Assembly (NCBI RefSeq): GCF_014842875.1
Contig: NZ_JACYXZ010000002.1
Location: 124,001 to 188,000 of the forward strand
Length of the DNA stretch: 64,000 nucleotides
Origin: Nocardioides donggukensis
GTDB lineage: Bacteria; Actinomycetota; Actinomycetes; Propionibacteriales; Nocardioidaceae
Direction of reading: 5' to 3'
Position numbers and translations under genes: made by a program. The notes under the pieces were generated by a model. That model had not been told where the DNA came from, did not search any database, and saw only the letters and a program-made list of their open reading frames with translations. Shown piece after piece: positions 20,528 to 29,109 of this stretch (within the stretch, counting starts at the first letter, position 1; every line of letters begins with the position of its first letter).

Positions 20528-21325
20528 ATGGCCAAGAACGCACGCACGCCGCTGATGGCGGGCAACTGGAAGATGAACCTGAACCACCAGGAGGCGGTGG
20601 TCCTGGTGCAGAAGCTGGCCTGGACCCTCTCCGACAAGCGGCACGACTACAGCAAGGTCGAGGTGGTCGTGGTGCCGCCGTTCACCGACCTGCGCTCGGT
20701 GCAGACCCTGGTGGACGGCGACCGGCTGCTGGTCCGGTACGGCGCCCAGGACGTCTCCGCGGAGGACTCCGGCGCCTTCACCGGCGAGATCTCGGCCGGC
20801 ATGCTGGCCAAGCTCGGCTGCAGCTACGTCGTCGTGGGGCACTCGGAGCGCCGCGAGCAGCACGCCGAGAGCGACGAGCTGGTGAAGGCCAAGGCCCGCA
20901 AAACCCTCGAGGCGGGGATGACGCCGATCGTGTGCGTCGGCGAGGGCCTCGACGTCCGGCAGGCCGGCGACCACGTGGCGTACACCCTGGCGCAGGTCGA
21001 CGGCTCCCTGGCCGGGCTGAGCTCCGAGCAGGTGGCCGGGCTGGTCGTCGCCTACGAGCCGGTCTGGGCGATCGGCACCGGGGAGGTGGCCACGCCCGAC
21101 GACGCGCAGGAGGTCTGCGCCGCCATCCGCGCGCGGGTCACCGAGGTGCACGGGGACGAGGCCGGGGCGGCCGTCCGGGTGCTGTACGGCGGCTCCGTGA
21201 AGGCCGCGAACATCGCGGCGATCATGGAGAAGGCCGACGTCGACGGCGCCCTCGTGGGCGGCGCCAGCCTGCAGGCCGACGAGTTCGGCGGGATCTGCCG
21301 CTACTACGACATGCCGGTGCTGTGA
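20528..21325 (+). CDS. tpiA: Triosephosphate isomerase
   Basis: TIM interconverts dihydroxyacetone phosphate and glyceraldehyde 3-phosphate. The 265-residue protein shows all catalytic elements: Lys in AGNWKMN, His in VVGHSERR, Glu in [13 protein letters not shown], and the phosphate loop [16 protein letters not shown] lies 4 bases before ATG 20528. It follows pgk in the glycolytic run. Confidence 0.98.
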   Translation: MAKNARTPLMAGNWKMNLNHQEAVVLVQKLAWTLSDKRHDYSKVEVVVVPPFTDLRSVQTLVDGDRLLVRYGAQDVSAEDSGAFTGEISAGMLAKLGCSYVVVGHSERREQHAESDELVKAKARKTLEAGMTPIVCVGEGLDVRQAGDHVAYTLAQVDGSLAGLSSEQVAGLVVAYEPVWAIGTGEVATPDDAQEVCAAIRARVTEVHGDEAGAAVRVLYGGSVKAANIAAIMEKADVDGALVGGASLQADEFGGICRYYDMPVL

Positions 21326-21341
21326 GGGCCGTGGCGTGAGT

Positions 21342-21347
21342 TAGGGT
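21342..21347 (+). promoter_or_regulatory. -10 element (TAGGGT) upstream of secG
   Basis: TAGGGT ends 8 bases before GTG 21356, so secG could be read from its own leaderless or near-leaderless promoter as well as from the glycolytic operon. Confidence 0.45.
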
Positions 21348-21355
21348 TGTTGATC

Positions 21356-21592
21356 GTGGAACTCGTCTTCACCATCCTCCTCGTCATCACGAGCTCGGCG
21401 CTCATCCTGCTCGTCCTGCTGCACAAGGGCCGCGGCGGTGGGCTCTCGGACATGTTCGGCGGTGGCGTCTCGAGCAGCCTCGGCGGCTCGTCCGTCGCCG
21501 AGCGCAACCTCGACCGGCTCACGGTCGGCATCGGTGCCATCTGGTTCGCCTGCGTCGTAGCGCTGGGCCTGCTCCTGGCCTACGGCTCCTGA
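21356..21592 (+). CDS. secG: Preprotein translocase subunit SecG
   Basis: SecG is the small auxiliary subunit of the SecYEG channel. The 78-residue protein has two membrane segments (VFTILLVITSSALILLVLL and the C-terminal IWFACVVALGLLLAYG) joined by the family loop HKGRGGGLSDMFGGG. GTG 21356 is chosen over TTG 21347, which overlaps the -10. The position between tpiA and rbpA is conserved in actinobacteria. Confidence 0.92.
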   Translation: MELVFTILLVITSSALILLVLLHKGRGGGLSDMFGGGVSSSLGGSSVAERNLDRLTVGIGAIWFACVVALGLLLAYGS

Positions 21593-21611
21593 GAGAAGAG
21601 GACGACACATC

Positions 21612-21971
21612 GTGGTTGGTGGCGGTAACGCGATCCGGGGAAGCCGGATCGGATCGGGCCCCATGGGCGAGGCGGAGCGCGGCGAGGCCGCACCGCGGCA
21701 GAGCGTGACCTACTACTGCTCCCACGACCACCGCTCGGTGGTCACCTTCTCGATCGAGGCCACGGTCCCGGAGTCGTGGGACTGCCCGCGCTGCGGCCTC
21801 CCGGCCAGCATGGACCAGGACAACCCACCCCCGGCGCCCAAGATCGAGCCCTACAAGACGCACCTGGCCTACGTGAAGGAGCGCCGTTCCGACAAGGAGG
21901 CGGCCGACATCCTCGACGAGGCGCTGCAGCTCCTGCGCTCGCGCCGCAAGTCCGGCGACATCATCTTTTAG
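21612..21971 (+). CDS. rbpA: RNA polymerase-binding protein RbpA
   Basis: RbpA is an actinobacterial activator that binds the sigma-A group of RNA polymerase and stabilises open complexes. The 119-residue protein shows the N-terminal GGNAIRGSRIGSGPMGE, a zinc-ribbon core with YYCSHDH and DCPRCGLPA, and the sigma-interaction tail RSDKEAADILDEALQLLRSRR. It follows secG by 19 bases. Confidence 0.97.
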   Translation: MVGGGNAIRGSRIGSGPMGEAERGEAAPRQSVTYYCSHDHRSVVTFSIEATVPESWDCPRCGLPASMDQDNPPPAPKIEPYKTHLAYVKERRSDKEAADILDEALQLLRSRRKSGDIIF

Positions 21972-21997
21972 GGCCACGACGCCGGGTAGCCCCGGGA

Positions 21998-22016
21998 GGC
22001 CCCCGTCGGCGGGGCC
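21998..22016 (+). terminator. GC hairpin after rbpA
   Basis: GGCCCC and GGGGCC pair around a 7-base loop 27 bases after the rbpA stop, at the end of the gap-rbpA run. No T-run follows. Confidence 0.4.
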
Positions 22017-22127
22017 AGCAGCTGCGGCACCCCACCGCCACTCCTCCGCGGCGGGGTTGTCACCGGCCGGAGCCGGGCGCAGGATGGTCGGGTGGCCACC
22101 CTGCCCAGCCGTCCCCGGAGGTCTCCC

Positions 22128-23120
22128 ATGTCCCGCACGCTCCGGCGGCTCGCCGCGGGCTCGGCCCTCGCCCTCGTGCTCGCGACCCCCGCCGCGATGG
22201 CGACCGCCACCGCCGACGGCCCCGCCGACGGACCCGCCGGAGGTCCCGCCGACCGGGGTCCGCACCGGTGCTCTGCCGGGCCCGACCGCATCGACCTGCC
22301 GCAGGGCTGGCAGCCGGAGGGCATCACCACCGGCGGCCGGCGCCTGTACGTCGGATCGCTCGCCGACGGCCGGATCCTGCGGGCCGATCCGCGCACCGCC
22401 CGGGTGCGGGTGCTGCCCCGGAGCGGGACCGGGACCGCTGCGGTCGGCATCGACCACGACAGCCGTCGCCGGGTGCTCTGGGTCGCGGGCGGCGCCGAAG
22501 GTGAGGTCCGCGTCCACAGCAAGCGGTCCGGCCGCCTGCTGCGCACCTACACGATGCCGACCGACCCGGACGGCCGCTTCGTCAACGACCTGGTGGTGAC
22601 GCGCCACGGGGCCTACGCCACCGACTCACGCAACGCCGAGCTCGCAGTCGTACCGCTCGGCGGCAGGGGACTGCCGCCGAGCGGTGCCGCCGACACCCGG
22701 CCGGTCACCGGCGACTTCGAGCTGGTCGACGGCTTCAACCTCAACGGGATCGTCCGATCGGGTCGCTGGCTCCTCGCCGTGCAGTCGGCGACGGGGGACC
22801 TGTTCCGGATCGACCCCGCGTCCGGAGACTCGACCCGGGTCGACCTCGGCGACTACGCGTTGGCCAACGGGGACGGCCTCGAGCTCGACGGCGACCTGCT
22901 CTTCGTCGTGCGCAACCGTGACAACCTGGTCGCGGCCGTGCGGCTCGCCGAGGACCGCGCCTCCGGGCGCGTGGTCGCGGAGATCACCGACGAGGACCTC
23001 GACGTCCCGACGACCGCGGCGCACCTGGGCAAGGGGCTCTACGCCGTCAACGCGCGCTTCGGGACCCCCGACCCGGCCAGCGCCGACTACTGGATCACCC
23101 GGCTGACCGCCGTGAGGTGA
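22128..23120 (+). CDS. Secreted SMP-30/gluconolactonase-like beta-propeller protein
   Basis: The 330-residue protein has a typical signal peptide (RRLAAGSALALVLATPAAMA) and then repeating strands such as GITTGGRRLYVGSLADGRILRADP, FVNDLVVTRHGAYATDS and ANGDGLELDGDLLFVVR. This pattern belongs to the SMP-30/superoxide-dismutase-like propellers found outside actinobacterial cells. Catalytic function is unknown and some members may only bind ligands. GGAGG lies 6 bases before ATG 22128, which is why the upstream in-frame GTG is not used. It converges on pgl with only 17 bases between the stops. Confidence 0.78.
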   Translation: MSRTLRRLAAGSALALVLATPAAMATATADGPADGPAGGPADRGPHRCSAGPDRIDLPQGWQPEGITTGGRRLYVGSLADGRILRADPRTARVRVLPRSGTGTAAVGIDHDSRRRVLWVAGGAEGEVRVHSKRSGRLLRTYTMPTDPDGRFVNDLVVTRHGAYATDSRNAELAVVPLGGRGLPPSGAADTRPVTGDFELVDGFNLNGIVRSGRWLLAVQSATGDLFRIDPASGDSTRVDLGDYALANGDGLELDGDLLFVVRNRDNLVAAVRLAEDRASGRVVAEITDEDLDVPTTAAHLGKGLYAVNARFGTPDPASADYWITRLTAVR

Positions 23121-23125
23121 GGCCC

Positions 23126-23148
23126 GCCGGCGAGGTCTCAGAGCCGGC
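23126..23148. terminator. Hairpin between convergent genes
   Basis: GCCGGC repeats as a self-complementary pair around 11 bases, spanning the 17-base gap and the last codons of pgl. It could stop transcription from either side. Weak. Confidence 0.25.
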
Positions 23149-23860
23149 CGGCGGCCGCCTCGTCGAGGTGGAGGACGGTCTCCTCGAGGCCGTGCACGGC
23201 CGCCGCGGGCACCTCGAAGGCGGGCGCCCCGGCGAGCGCGCCGGCCACCGCCTCGGCCTTCTCCGCGCCGGCCGCGACCAGCCACACCGCCCGGGTCCGG
23301 TTCAGCCTGTCCAGGGTCAGGCTGATCCGCTCGGGCGGCGGCTTGGGGGAGCCGGTCACGCCGACCACGTCGAGGTCCTCGGCCGCCAGTGCCGGGTGGC
23401 CCGGGAACAACGAGGCCACGTGTCCGTCCGGGCCGACGCCGAGCATGACCACGTCGAAGGTCTCCGGTCCGTGCGCGGCCAGGGTCGCGGCGTACGCCGC
23501 GGCGCCCTCCTGCACGTCCGCCGCGTCCGCGCTCGAGGGCATCTCGTGCACCAGTGCCGGGTCCGGCGCCACGGCGTCCAGCAGCGCCGCCCGGGCCTGG
23601 CCGGCGTTGCGGTCCGCGTCGTCGGGGGCGACGAAGCGCTCGTCGCCCCACCACAGCCCGACCCGCGACCAGTCCACCCGCGTCTGCGGCGTCAGCCGGG
23701 CCAGCGCCCGGTGCACCGCGTCGGCGACCGAGCCGCCGGTCAGCACGACCTGCGGCACCCGGCCCTCGGCCTGGGCGACGGCCAGCCGCTCCAGCAGCCG
23801 GGCGGCGACCGCCTCGGCGAGCGCCTCCTTGTCGCCGTACCGCTCCACCACGGGGTTCAT
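23138..23860 (-). CDS. pgl: 6-phosphogluconolactonase
   Basis: Pgl hydrolyses 6-phosphogluconolactone, the product of Zwf. The 240-residue protein has the DevB-family marks VVLTGGSVADAVHRAL, VGLWWGDERFV and VVMLGVGPDGHVASLFPGH. GGAGGAGG lies just before ATG 23860, whose start overlaps the opcA stop by ATGA. It is the last gene of the tkt-tal-pgi-zwf-opcA-pgl operon. Confidence 0.96.
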   Translation of the reverse strand: MNPVVERYGDKEALAEAVAARLLERLAVAQAEGRVPQVVLTGGSVADAVHRALARLTPQTRVDWSRVGLWWGDERFVAPDDADRNAGQARAALLDAVAPDPALVHEMPSSADAADVQEGAAAYAATLAAHGPETFDVVMLGVGPDGHVASLFPGHPALAAEDLDVVGVTGSPKPPPERISLTLDRLNRTRAVWLVAAGAEKAEAVAGALAGAPAFEVPAAAVHGLEETVLHLDEAAAGRL

Positions 23861-24768
23861 GTGCGCCTCCTCCGGGAGCCGACCCGCCGTGCGAGCGCGG
23901 CGTAGACCTCGTCCTCGTCCAGTCGTCTCAGCTCCTCGCCGAGCAGGTCCGGCAGCTCCCGGCGGGGCAGCGCCACCGACTGGTCGGGGCGTCCGGGCGA
24001 GGAGAGCGTCGCCAGCCCGCCGCCGGGTCGGGTGATCCGCACCTCCCCGTCCGCGAGCGTGAGCGAGGTCTCGGTGATCCCGGGCCCGGACGTGGTGACC
24101 CGCTCCACCGTGATCTTCAGCCGCAGCTCCAGCCAGGCGGCGAGCAGGTCGGCGCTCGGGCTGTGCGCCTCCGCGCCCACTCGGGCGCTGCGGACCCGGC
24201 CGGGGTGCAGGTCGAGGGAGGCCGCCAGCAGGGCCCGCCACCGGGTCAGCCGGGTCCAGGCCAGGTCGGTGTCGCCGGGCGAGTAGGCGCCGCACTGCGT
24301 GCGCAGCACCGTCGTACGCCGGCGGGTCGCGGCCGCGGCATCGGTGATCCGCCGCTGTCCCAGCGCGCCGAGCGGGTCGGCCGCCGGGTCGGCGGGAGCG
24401 TCGGCCGGCCACCACACGGCGACGGGTGCGTCCGGGAGCAGCAGCGGCAGGACCACCGACGAGGCGTGCCTGACCACCTCGCCACGCAGCCGGATCAGCG
24501 CCACCTCGCCGCTCCCTCCGGTGCCGGTCCGGACGTGGGCGTCGACGTGCCCGCGGCCCCGACCGTCGCCCAGCACCACCCCGAGCAGGCGGGCCGGGTG
24601 CTCGCGGGAGGCCGCCCGGGCGGCGTCCATGGCCGCCTCGGCGCCGTCCTCGTCGGTGACGACGACCAGCGTCAGCACCATGCCCATGACCGGGCTGCCG
24701 GCCCGGGTCCGGGCCCGGACCAGCTCGGCCGCGATCTCCGCGGAGGTGACGTCGCTCAGCTCGGTCAT
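23857..24768 (-). CDS. opcA: Glucose-6-phosphate dehydrogenase assembly protein OpcA
   Basis: OpcA is needed for active G6PDH in cyanobacteria and is conserved beside zwf in actinobacteria. The 303-residue protein shows VMGMVLTLVVVTDEDGAEAAMDAA, LPLLLPDAPVAVWWPADAP and YSPGDTDLAWTRLTRWRALLAA, all typical of the family. The start overlaps the zwf stop and the stop overlaps the pgl start, so all three are translationally coupled. Confidence 0.95.
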   Translation of the reverse strand: MTELSDVTSAEIAAELVRARTRAGSPVMGMVLTLVVVTDEDGAEAAMDAARAASREHPARLLGVVLGDGRGRGHVDAHVRTGTGGSGEVALIRLRGEVVRHASSVVLPLLLPDAPVAVWWPADAPADPAADPLGALGQRRITDAAAATRRRTTVLRTQCGAYSPGDTDLAWTRLTRWRALLAASLDLHPGRVRSARVGAEAHSPSADLLAAWLELRLKITVERVTTSGPGITETSLTLADGEVRITRPGGGLATLSSPGRPDQSVALPRRELPDLLGEELRRLDEDEVYAALARRVGSRRRRT

Positions 24769-26300
24769 GGTCTCCTCCAGGCGCGGCCGTCGCGCTGCAG
24801 CAGGGCGTCGGCGCCGGCCGGGCCCCAGCCGCCGGAGGGATACTGCTCGGGCCTCCCGCGGTCGGCCCAGTGGGCGATCAGGGGGTCGAGGATCTGCCAG
24901 GACAGCTCCACCTCGCGCTGCCGTGGGAACAGCGGCGGCTCACCGAGCAGCACGTCGAGGATGAGCCGCTCGTAGGCCTCCGGGCTGGCCTCCGCGAAGG
25001 AGCTGCCGTAGGCGAAGTCCATCGTCACGTCCCGGATCTCCAGGGCGGTGCCCGGCACCTTGGAGCCGAACCGCAGCGTCATCCCCTCGTCGGGCTGGAC
25101 CCGGATCACCAGGGCGTTGTGGGTCAGCTCCTCGGTCGCATGCGGGCCGAACGGCAGGTGCGGGGCCCGCTTGAACGTCACCGCCACCTCGGTGACCCGG
25201 CGGCCCAGGCGCTTGCCGGTGCGCAGGTAGAACGGCACCCCCGCCCAGCGGCGGGTGTCGACGTCCAGCCTGAGGGCGGCGTAGGACTCGGTGGTCGAGG
25301 TCTTCCGGACGCCGTCCTCCTCGAGGAAGCCGGCCACCTTCTCGCCGCCCGCCCAGCCCGCGGCGTACTGGCCCCGGGCCGCGGCCAGGTCGAGCCGGCG
25401 GGGGAGGGAGACCGACTCGAGCACCTTCTGCTTCTCCACGCGCAGGCTCTCCGCCGAGAACGACGTCGGCTCCTCCATCGCGACCAGGGCCAGCAGCTGC
25501 AGCAGGTGGTTCTGGATGACGTCGCGGGCGGCGCCGATGCCGTCGTAGTAGCCGGCCCGGCCGCCGATGCCCCCGTCCTCGGCCATCGTGATCTGGACGT
25601 GGTCGACATAGCGGGAGTTCCAGATCGGCTCGAACATCTCGTTCGCGAAGCGGGTGGTGAGGATGTTCTGGACCGTCTCCTTGCCGAGGTAGTGGTCGAT
25701 CCGGAACACCGCCTCGGCCGGGAACACCCCCTCCAGGACCTCGTTCAGCTCGCGGGCCGAGGCCAGGTCGTGCCCGAAGGGCTTCTCCACCACGAGCCGC
25801 CGCCAGGCGGAGCCGGAGTCCTCGGCGAGTCCGTTCGCCTTGAGCTGGCCGACCACGTCCCCGAAGTACCGCGGCGGGATGGACAGGTAGAAGACGTGGT
25901 TCCCGCCGGTGCCACGGCGCTCGTCCAGCTCCTCGATCGTGCGCCGGAGCCGGGCGAAGGCCTGGTCGTCGGAGAACTCGCCCGAGACGAAGCGCAGGCC
26001 GTCGCTGAGCTGCGCCCAGACCTCCTCGCGGAACTCGGTGCGGGCGTGCTCGCGCACCGCGTCGTGCACGATCCGGGAGAAGTCCTGGTCGTCCCAGTCC
26101 CGTCGCGCGAACCCGACCAGGCTGAAGCCCGGGGGGAGGAGCCCGCGACTGGCCAGGTCGTAGATCGCGGGCATGATCTTCTTCGTCGCCAGGTCGCCGG
26201 TCACTCCGAAGAGCACCAGGCCGCACGGCCCGGCGATCCGGGGCAGGCGCCGGTCGCGCTCGTCGCGCAACGGGTTGCCGCCCACCCCGGAGCGGCTCAC
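24765..26300 (-). CDS. zwf: Glucose-6-phosphate 1-dehydrogenase
   Basis: Zwf starts the oxidative pentose-phosphate branch. The 511-residue protein has the nucleotide loop GVTGDLATKK, the active-site signature RIDHYLGKE, VVEKPFGHDL, and the C-terminal SWQILDPL. GTG 26300 overlaps the pgi stop by GTGA and gives a start close to homologues; the frame is open much further upstream, but that part is only the shadow of pgi. Confidence 0.97.
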   Translation of the reverse strand: MSRSGVGGNPLRDERDRRLPRIAGPCGLVLFGVTGDLATKKIMPAIYDLASRGLLPPGFSLVGFARRDWDDQDFSRIVHDAVREHARTEFREEVWAQLSDGLRFVSGEFSDDQAFARLRRTIEELDERRGTGGNHVFYLSIPPRYFGDVVGQLKANGLAEDSGSAWRRLVVEKPFGHDLASARELNEVLEGVFPAEAVFRIDHYLGKETVQNILTTRFANEMFEPIWNSRYVDHVQITMAEDGGIGGRAGYYDGIGAARDVIQNHLLQLLALVAMEEPTSFSAESLRVEKQKVLESVSLPRRLDLAAARGQYAAGWAGGEKVAGFLEEDGVRKTSTTESYAALRLDVDTRRWAGVPFYLRTGKRLGRRVTEVAVTFKRAPHLPFGPHATEELTHNALVIRVQPDEGMTLRFGSKVPGTALEIRDVTMDFAYGSSFAEASPEAYERLILDVLLGEPPLFPRQREVELSWQILDPLIAHWADRGRPEQYPSGGWGPAGADALLQRDGRAWRRP

Positions 26301-27955
26301 ACCAGCTCCCTCACCAGGGCGTCGAGGTGCTCGGGCGAGGCCACGTGCAGACGGAGCACCGGTCGGCCCTTGCCGGCCAGCACCCGGCCGTCGCCGACGG
26401 CCTGGGCGGTGAGGAACTCCGCGAACGTGAACGGCCGGCCCGGGACCTCGAGGTCGGCCTCCGGCTCGGTCGTCACCTGCAGGTAGACGCCCGTGGCCGG
26501 ACCGCCCTTGTGGTACTGCCCGGTCGAGTGCAGGAACCGCGGACCCCACCCGAAGGTCGTCGGCCGGCCGGTGCGCACCGCCAGCGCGGGCCGGAGCCGG
26601 GCCAGGCCGGCGTCGCGGTGCCGGTCGGCGTACACCTGCACCGACAGGTAGCCCTGCTCCGGATCGAGCCGGTCCAGGAGGGCGGAGACCGCGTCCGGGA
26701 CCGAGTCGGTGCCGTCCGGGAGCCAGTCGCCGCCGGAGGCGCCGTCGGCGAAGACCGACACGGCACCGGAGCTGAAGCGCAGCCGGGGCGGCTCGCCGGC
26801 CCCGTCCAGCATCTCGCGGGCCGCGGCCTTGGCGCTCTCGACGTCGGGCTGGTCGAAGGGGTTGATCCCGAGGATCCGCCCGGCGACGGCGGTGGCGTAC
26901 TCCCACAGCAGCAGCTGCGCCCCGAGCGGGCCGTCCACCGCGACGGTGTAGCCGGAGGGAGGCTCGAGGCCGTCGAGGAACGTGGTGCGCGGGCCGATCG
27001 CCGTGAGCACGCTGTCCGGGGTGGCCTGGCGGCCGAAGTCGGGGGCGTCGAGGTGCTCGACGACGACCGGGAGGATGCCGGTGCCGTCCTTGCCGGTGGA
27101 CTCCGCCACCAGCTGCTCGATCCAGTCGCCGAGACCCGGGTAGGCGGAGCCGGCGTCGGCCAGCACGAGCTTGTCGACGCCGTCGACGGCGGCCCGGCCC
27201 ATGAGGACCCCGAGCCGGGTGCCCGGGTTGTCGGCACTGTCCGCCTCGAGGTCGGGCCGGGCGGCCTCGGCCTCGTCGAGCAGGCCGCCGATGTCGGCGC
27301 CGGCCAGCCCGCTCGGGACCAGGCCGAAGGCGGTCAGTGCGGAGAACCGGCCCCCGACCTCCGGGTCGGCGCGGAACACCCGGTAGCCGTCCTGGGTCGC
27401 GGACTCCTCCAGCGGCGAGCCCGGGTCGGTGACGACCACGATCCGACCGGCGGGATCGATCCCGGCGTCGCGGAAGGCAGCCTCGAAGGCCCGCTTCTGG
27501 CTGTCGGTCTCGACGGTGCCACCGGACTTGCTGGACACCACGACGACGGTCTCGGAGAGCCGCTCGCCGGCGGCGCGCCGCACGAAGTCGGGGTCCGAGG
27601 AGTCCACGACGTCCAGCGGCACGCCCGCCGCCTCGCAGATCACCTCGGGGGCGAGCGACGAGCCGCCCATGCCGCACAGCACCACGCGGTGCACGCCCTG
27701 CGTCGCGAGCTCGGCATGCAGGGCCTCGATGTCCGCGACCAGCGGCCGGGAGGCGGTCGCCAGGCCGGTCCAGCCGAGCCGCTTGCCGGCCTCCTCGGCC
27801 GCCTCCGGACCCCACAGGTCGGCGTCGTGGGACGCGATCCGGGAGGCGAGACCCTCCGCGACCGCGCCGGCCACGGCCTCGTCGTACGCCGCGGTGTCGG
27901 GCACCCCGGTGCGCAGGACCAGGCCGGGGGCCGCGGAACCCGTGTGCGAGCTCAT
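26297..27955 (-). CDS. pgi: Glucose-6-phosphate isomerase
   Basis: Pgi links glycolysis with the pentose-phosphate pathway. The 552-residue protein has two SIS-like halves: LCGMGGSSLAPEV and VSSKSGGTVET bind the sugar phosphate, FSALTAFGLVPSGLAG follows, and the C-terminal part contains HSTGQYHKGGPATG with the catalytic Lys region. It is the form found as a transaldolase partner in actinobacteria, somewhat shorter and different from the E. coli enzyme. It sits 7 bases after tal. Confidence 0.93.
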   Translation of the reverse strand: MSSHTGSAAPGLVLRTGVPDTAAYDEAVAGAVAEGLASRIASHDADLWGPEAAEEAGKRLGWTGLATASRPLVADIEALHAELATQGVHRVVLCGMGGSSLAPEVICEAAGVPLDVVDSSDPDFVRRAAGERLSETVVVVSSKSGGTVETDSQKRAFEAAFRDAGIDPAGRIVVVTDPGSPLEESATQDGYRVFRADPEVGGRFSALTAFGLVPSGLAGADIGGLLDEAEAARPDLEADSADNPGTRLGVLMGRAAVDGVDKLVLADAGSAYPGLGDWIEQLVAESTGKDGTGILPVVVEHLDAPDFGRQATPDSVLTAIGPRTTFLDGLEPPSGYTVAVDGPLGAQLLLWEYATAVAGRILGINPFDQPDVESAKAAAREMLDGAGEPPRLRFSSGAVSVFADGASGGDWLPDGTDSVPDAVSALLDRLDPEQGYLSVQVYADRHRDAGLARLRPALAVRTGRPTTFGWGPRFLHSTGQYHKGGPATGVYLQVTTEPEADLEVPGRPFTFAEFLTAQAVGDGRVLAGKGRPVLRLHVASPEHLDALVRELV

Positions 27956-27962
27956 CGCGGGC

Positions 27963-29063
27963 TCAGCGCCGGGCCGCGGACAGCTGTCCGCTGACGGTCT
28001 CGACGAGCTCGTCCCACGACGCGGAGAACTTCTCCACGCCCTCGCGCTCGAGGACGCCCAGCACGTCGTCGAAGTCGATCCCGACCTCGGCGAGCGCGGC
28101 GAAGGTGGCCGCGGCCTCCTCGGCGCGACCGCTCACGGTGTCGCCGGTGACCTCGCCGTGGTCGGCGAACGCCTCGAGCGTCTTCTCCGGCATCGTGTTC
28201 ACGCAGCCGTCGACGACCAGCTCCGAGACGTAGAGCGTGTCGGGGTAGGACGGGTCCTTCACCCCGGTCGAGGCCCACAGCGGCCGCTGGACGTTGGCGC
28301 CCCCGAGCCGGGCGAACCGCTCGGACCCGAAGACCTCCTGGTAGGCGGCGTAGGCGAGCCGGGCGTTGGCCAGGGCGGCCTGGCCCTTGAGGGCGGTGGC
28401 GGCGTCGGTCCCGATGGCGTCGAGCCGCTTGTCCACCTCGGAGTCGACCCGGGAGACGAAGAACGACGCGACCGAGTGGATGCCGGACACGTCGAGCCCG
28501 TCGGACTGCGCCTTCTCGAGGCCGGCCAGGTAGGCGTCCATGACCTCGCGGTACCGGTCGATGCCGAAGATCAGGGTCACGTTGACGCTGATCCCCTCGG
28601 CGATGGCCGCCGTGATCGCCGGGAGCCCCTGGGGAGTGGCCGGGATCTTGATCAGGGCGTTGGGCCGGTCGACCGCGGCCCACAGCTTCCGGGCGGCGTC
28701 GGTGGTGCCGTCGGTGTCGCCGGCCAGCCCCGGCTCGACCTCGATGGAGACCCGGCCGTCGAACGCGTCGGCGGCGTGGACGTCGGCCAGGACGTCGCAG
28801 GCGTCCCGGACGTCGTCGGTGGTCAGCGCGAAGATGGCCGCGTCGACGTCGGCGCCCTCCGCCGCCAGCCGCCGCACCTGGTCGTCGTACCGCTCCCCGT
28901 CGGCGAGGGCGGAGGCGAAGATCGTCGGGTTCGTGGTGACCCCGACCACGGAGCGCTCCTTGACCAGGTCGGCCAGGTTGCCGGACTCGATGCGCTCTCG
29001 CGAGAGATCATCGAGCCAGATGGACACGCCGGCATCGGCGAGTGACGTGAGACGTTCGGACAT
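27963..29063 (-). CDS. tal: Transaldolase
   Basis: Transaldolase moves a dihydroxyacetone unit between sugar phosphates. The 366-residue protein shows [26 protein letters not shown], the Schiff-base Lys in [16 protein letters not shown], and [14 protein letters not shown] 29063 has GGAGAGG at 8 bases. It lies between tkt and pgi on the minus strand. Confidence 0.97.
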   Translation of the reverse strand: MSERLTSLADAGVSIWLDDLSRERIESGNLADLVKERSVVGVTTNPTIFASALADGERYDDQVRRLAAEGADVDAAIFALTTDDVRDACDVLADVHAADAFDGRVSIEVEPGLAGDTDGTTDAARKLWAAVDRPNALIKIPATPQGLPAITAAIAEGISVNVTLIFGIDRYREVMDAYLAGLEKAQSDGLDVSGIHSVASFFVSRVDSEVDKRLDAIGTDAATALKGQAALANARLAYAAYQEVFGSERFARLGGANVQRPLWASTGVKDPSYPDTLYVSELVVDGCVNTMPEKTLEAFADHGEVTGDTVSGRAEEAAATFAALAEVGIDFDDVLGVLEREGVEKFSASWDELVETVSGQLSAARR

Positions 29064-29109
29064 GAGTGGTTCCTCTCCCTGGGTTCCCTGAATGGTCATG
29101 CCGGGCACC

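Noticed and set aside
24765..27815. One very long zwf-containing protein
   Set aside because: The part upstream of GTG 26300 is the shadow of pgi, and G6PDH homologues begin near 26300.
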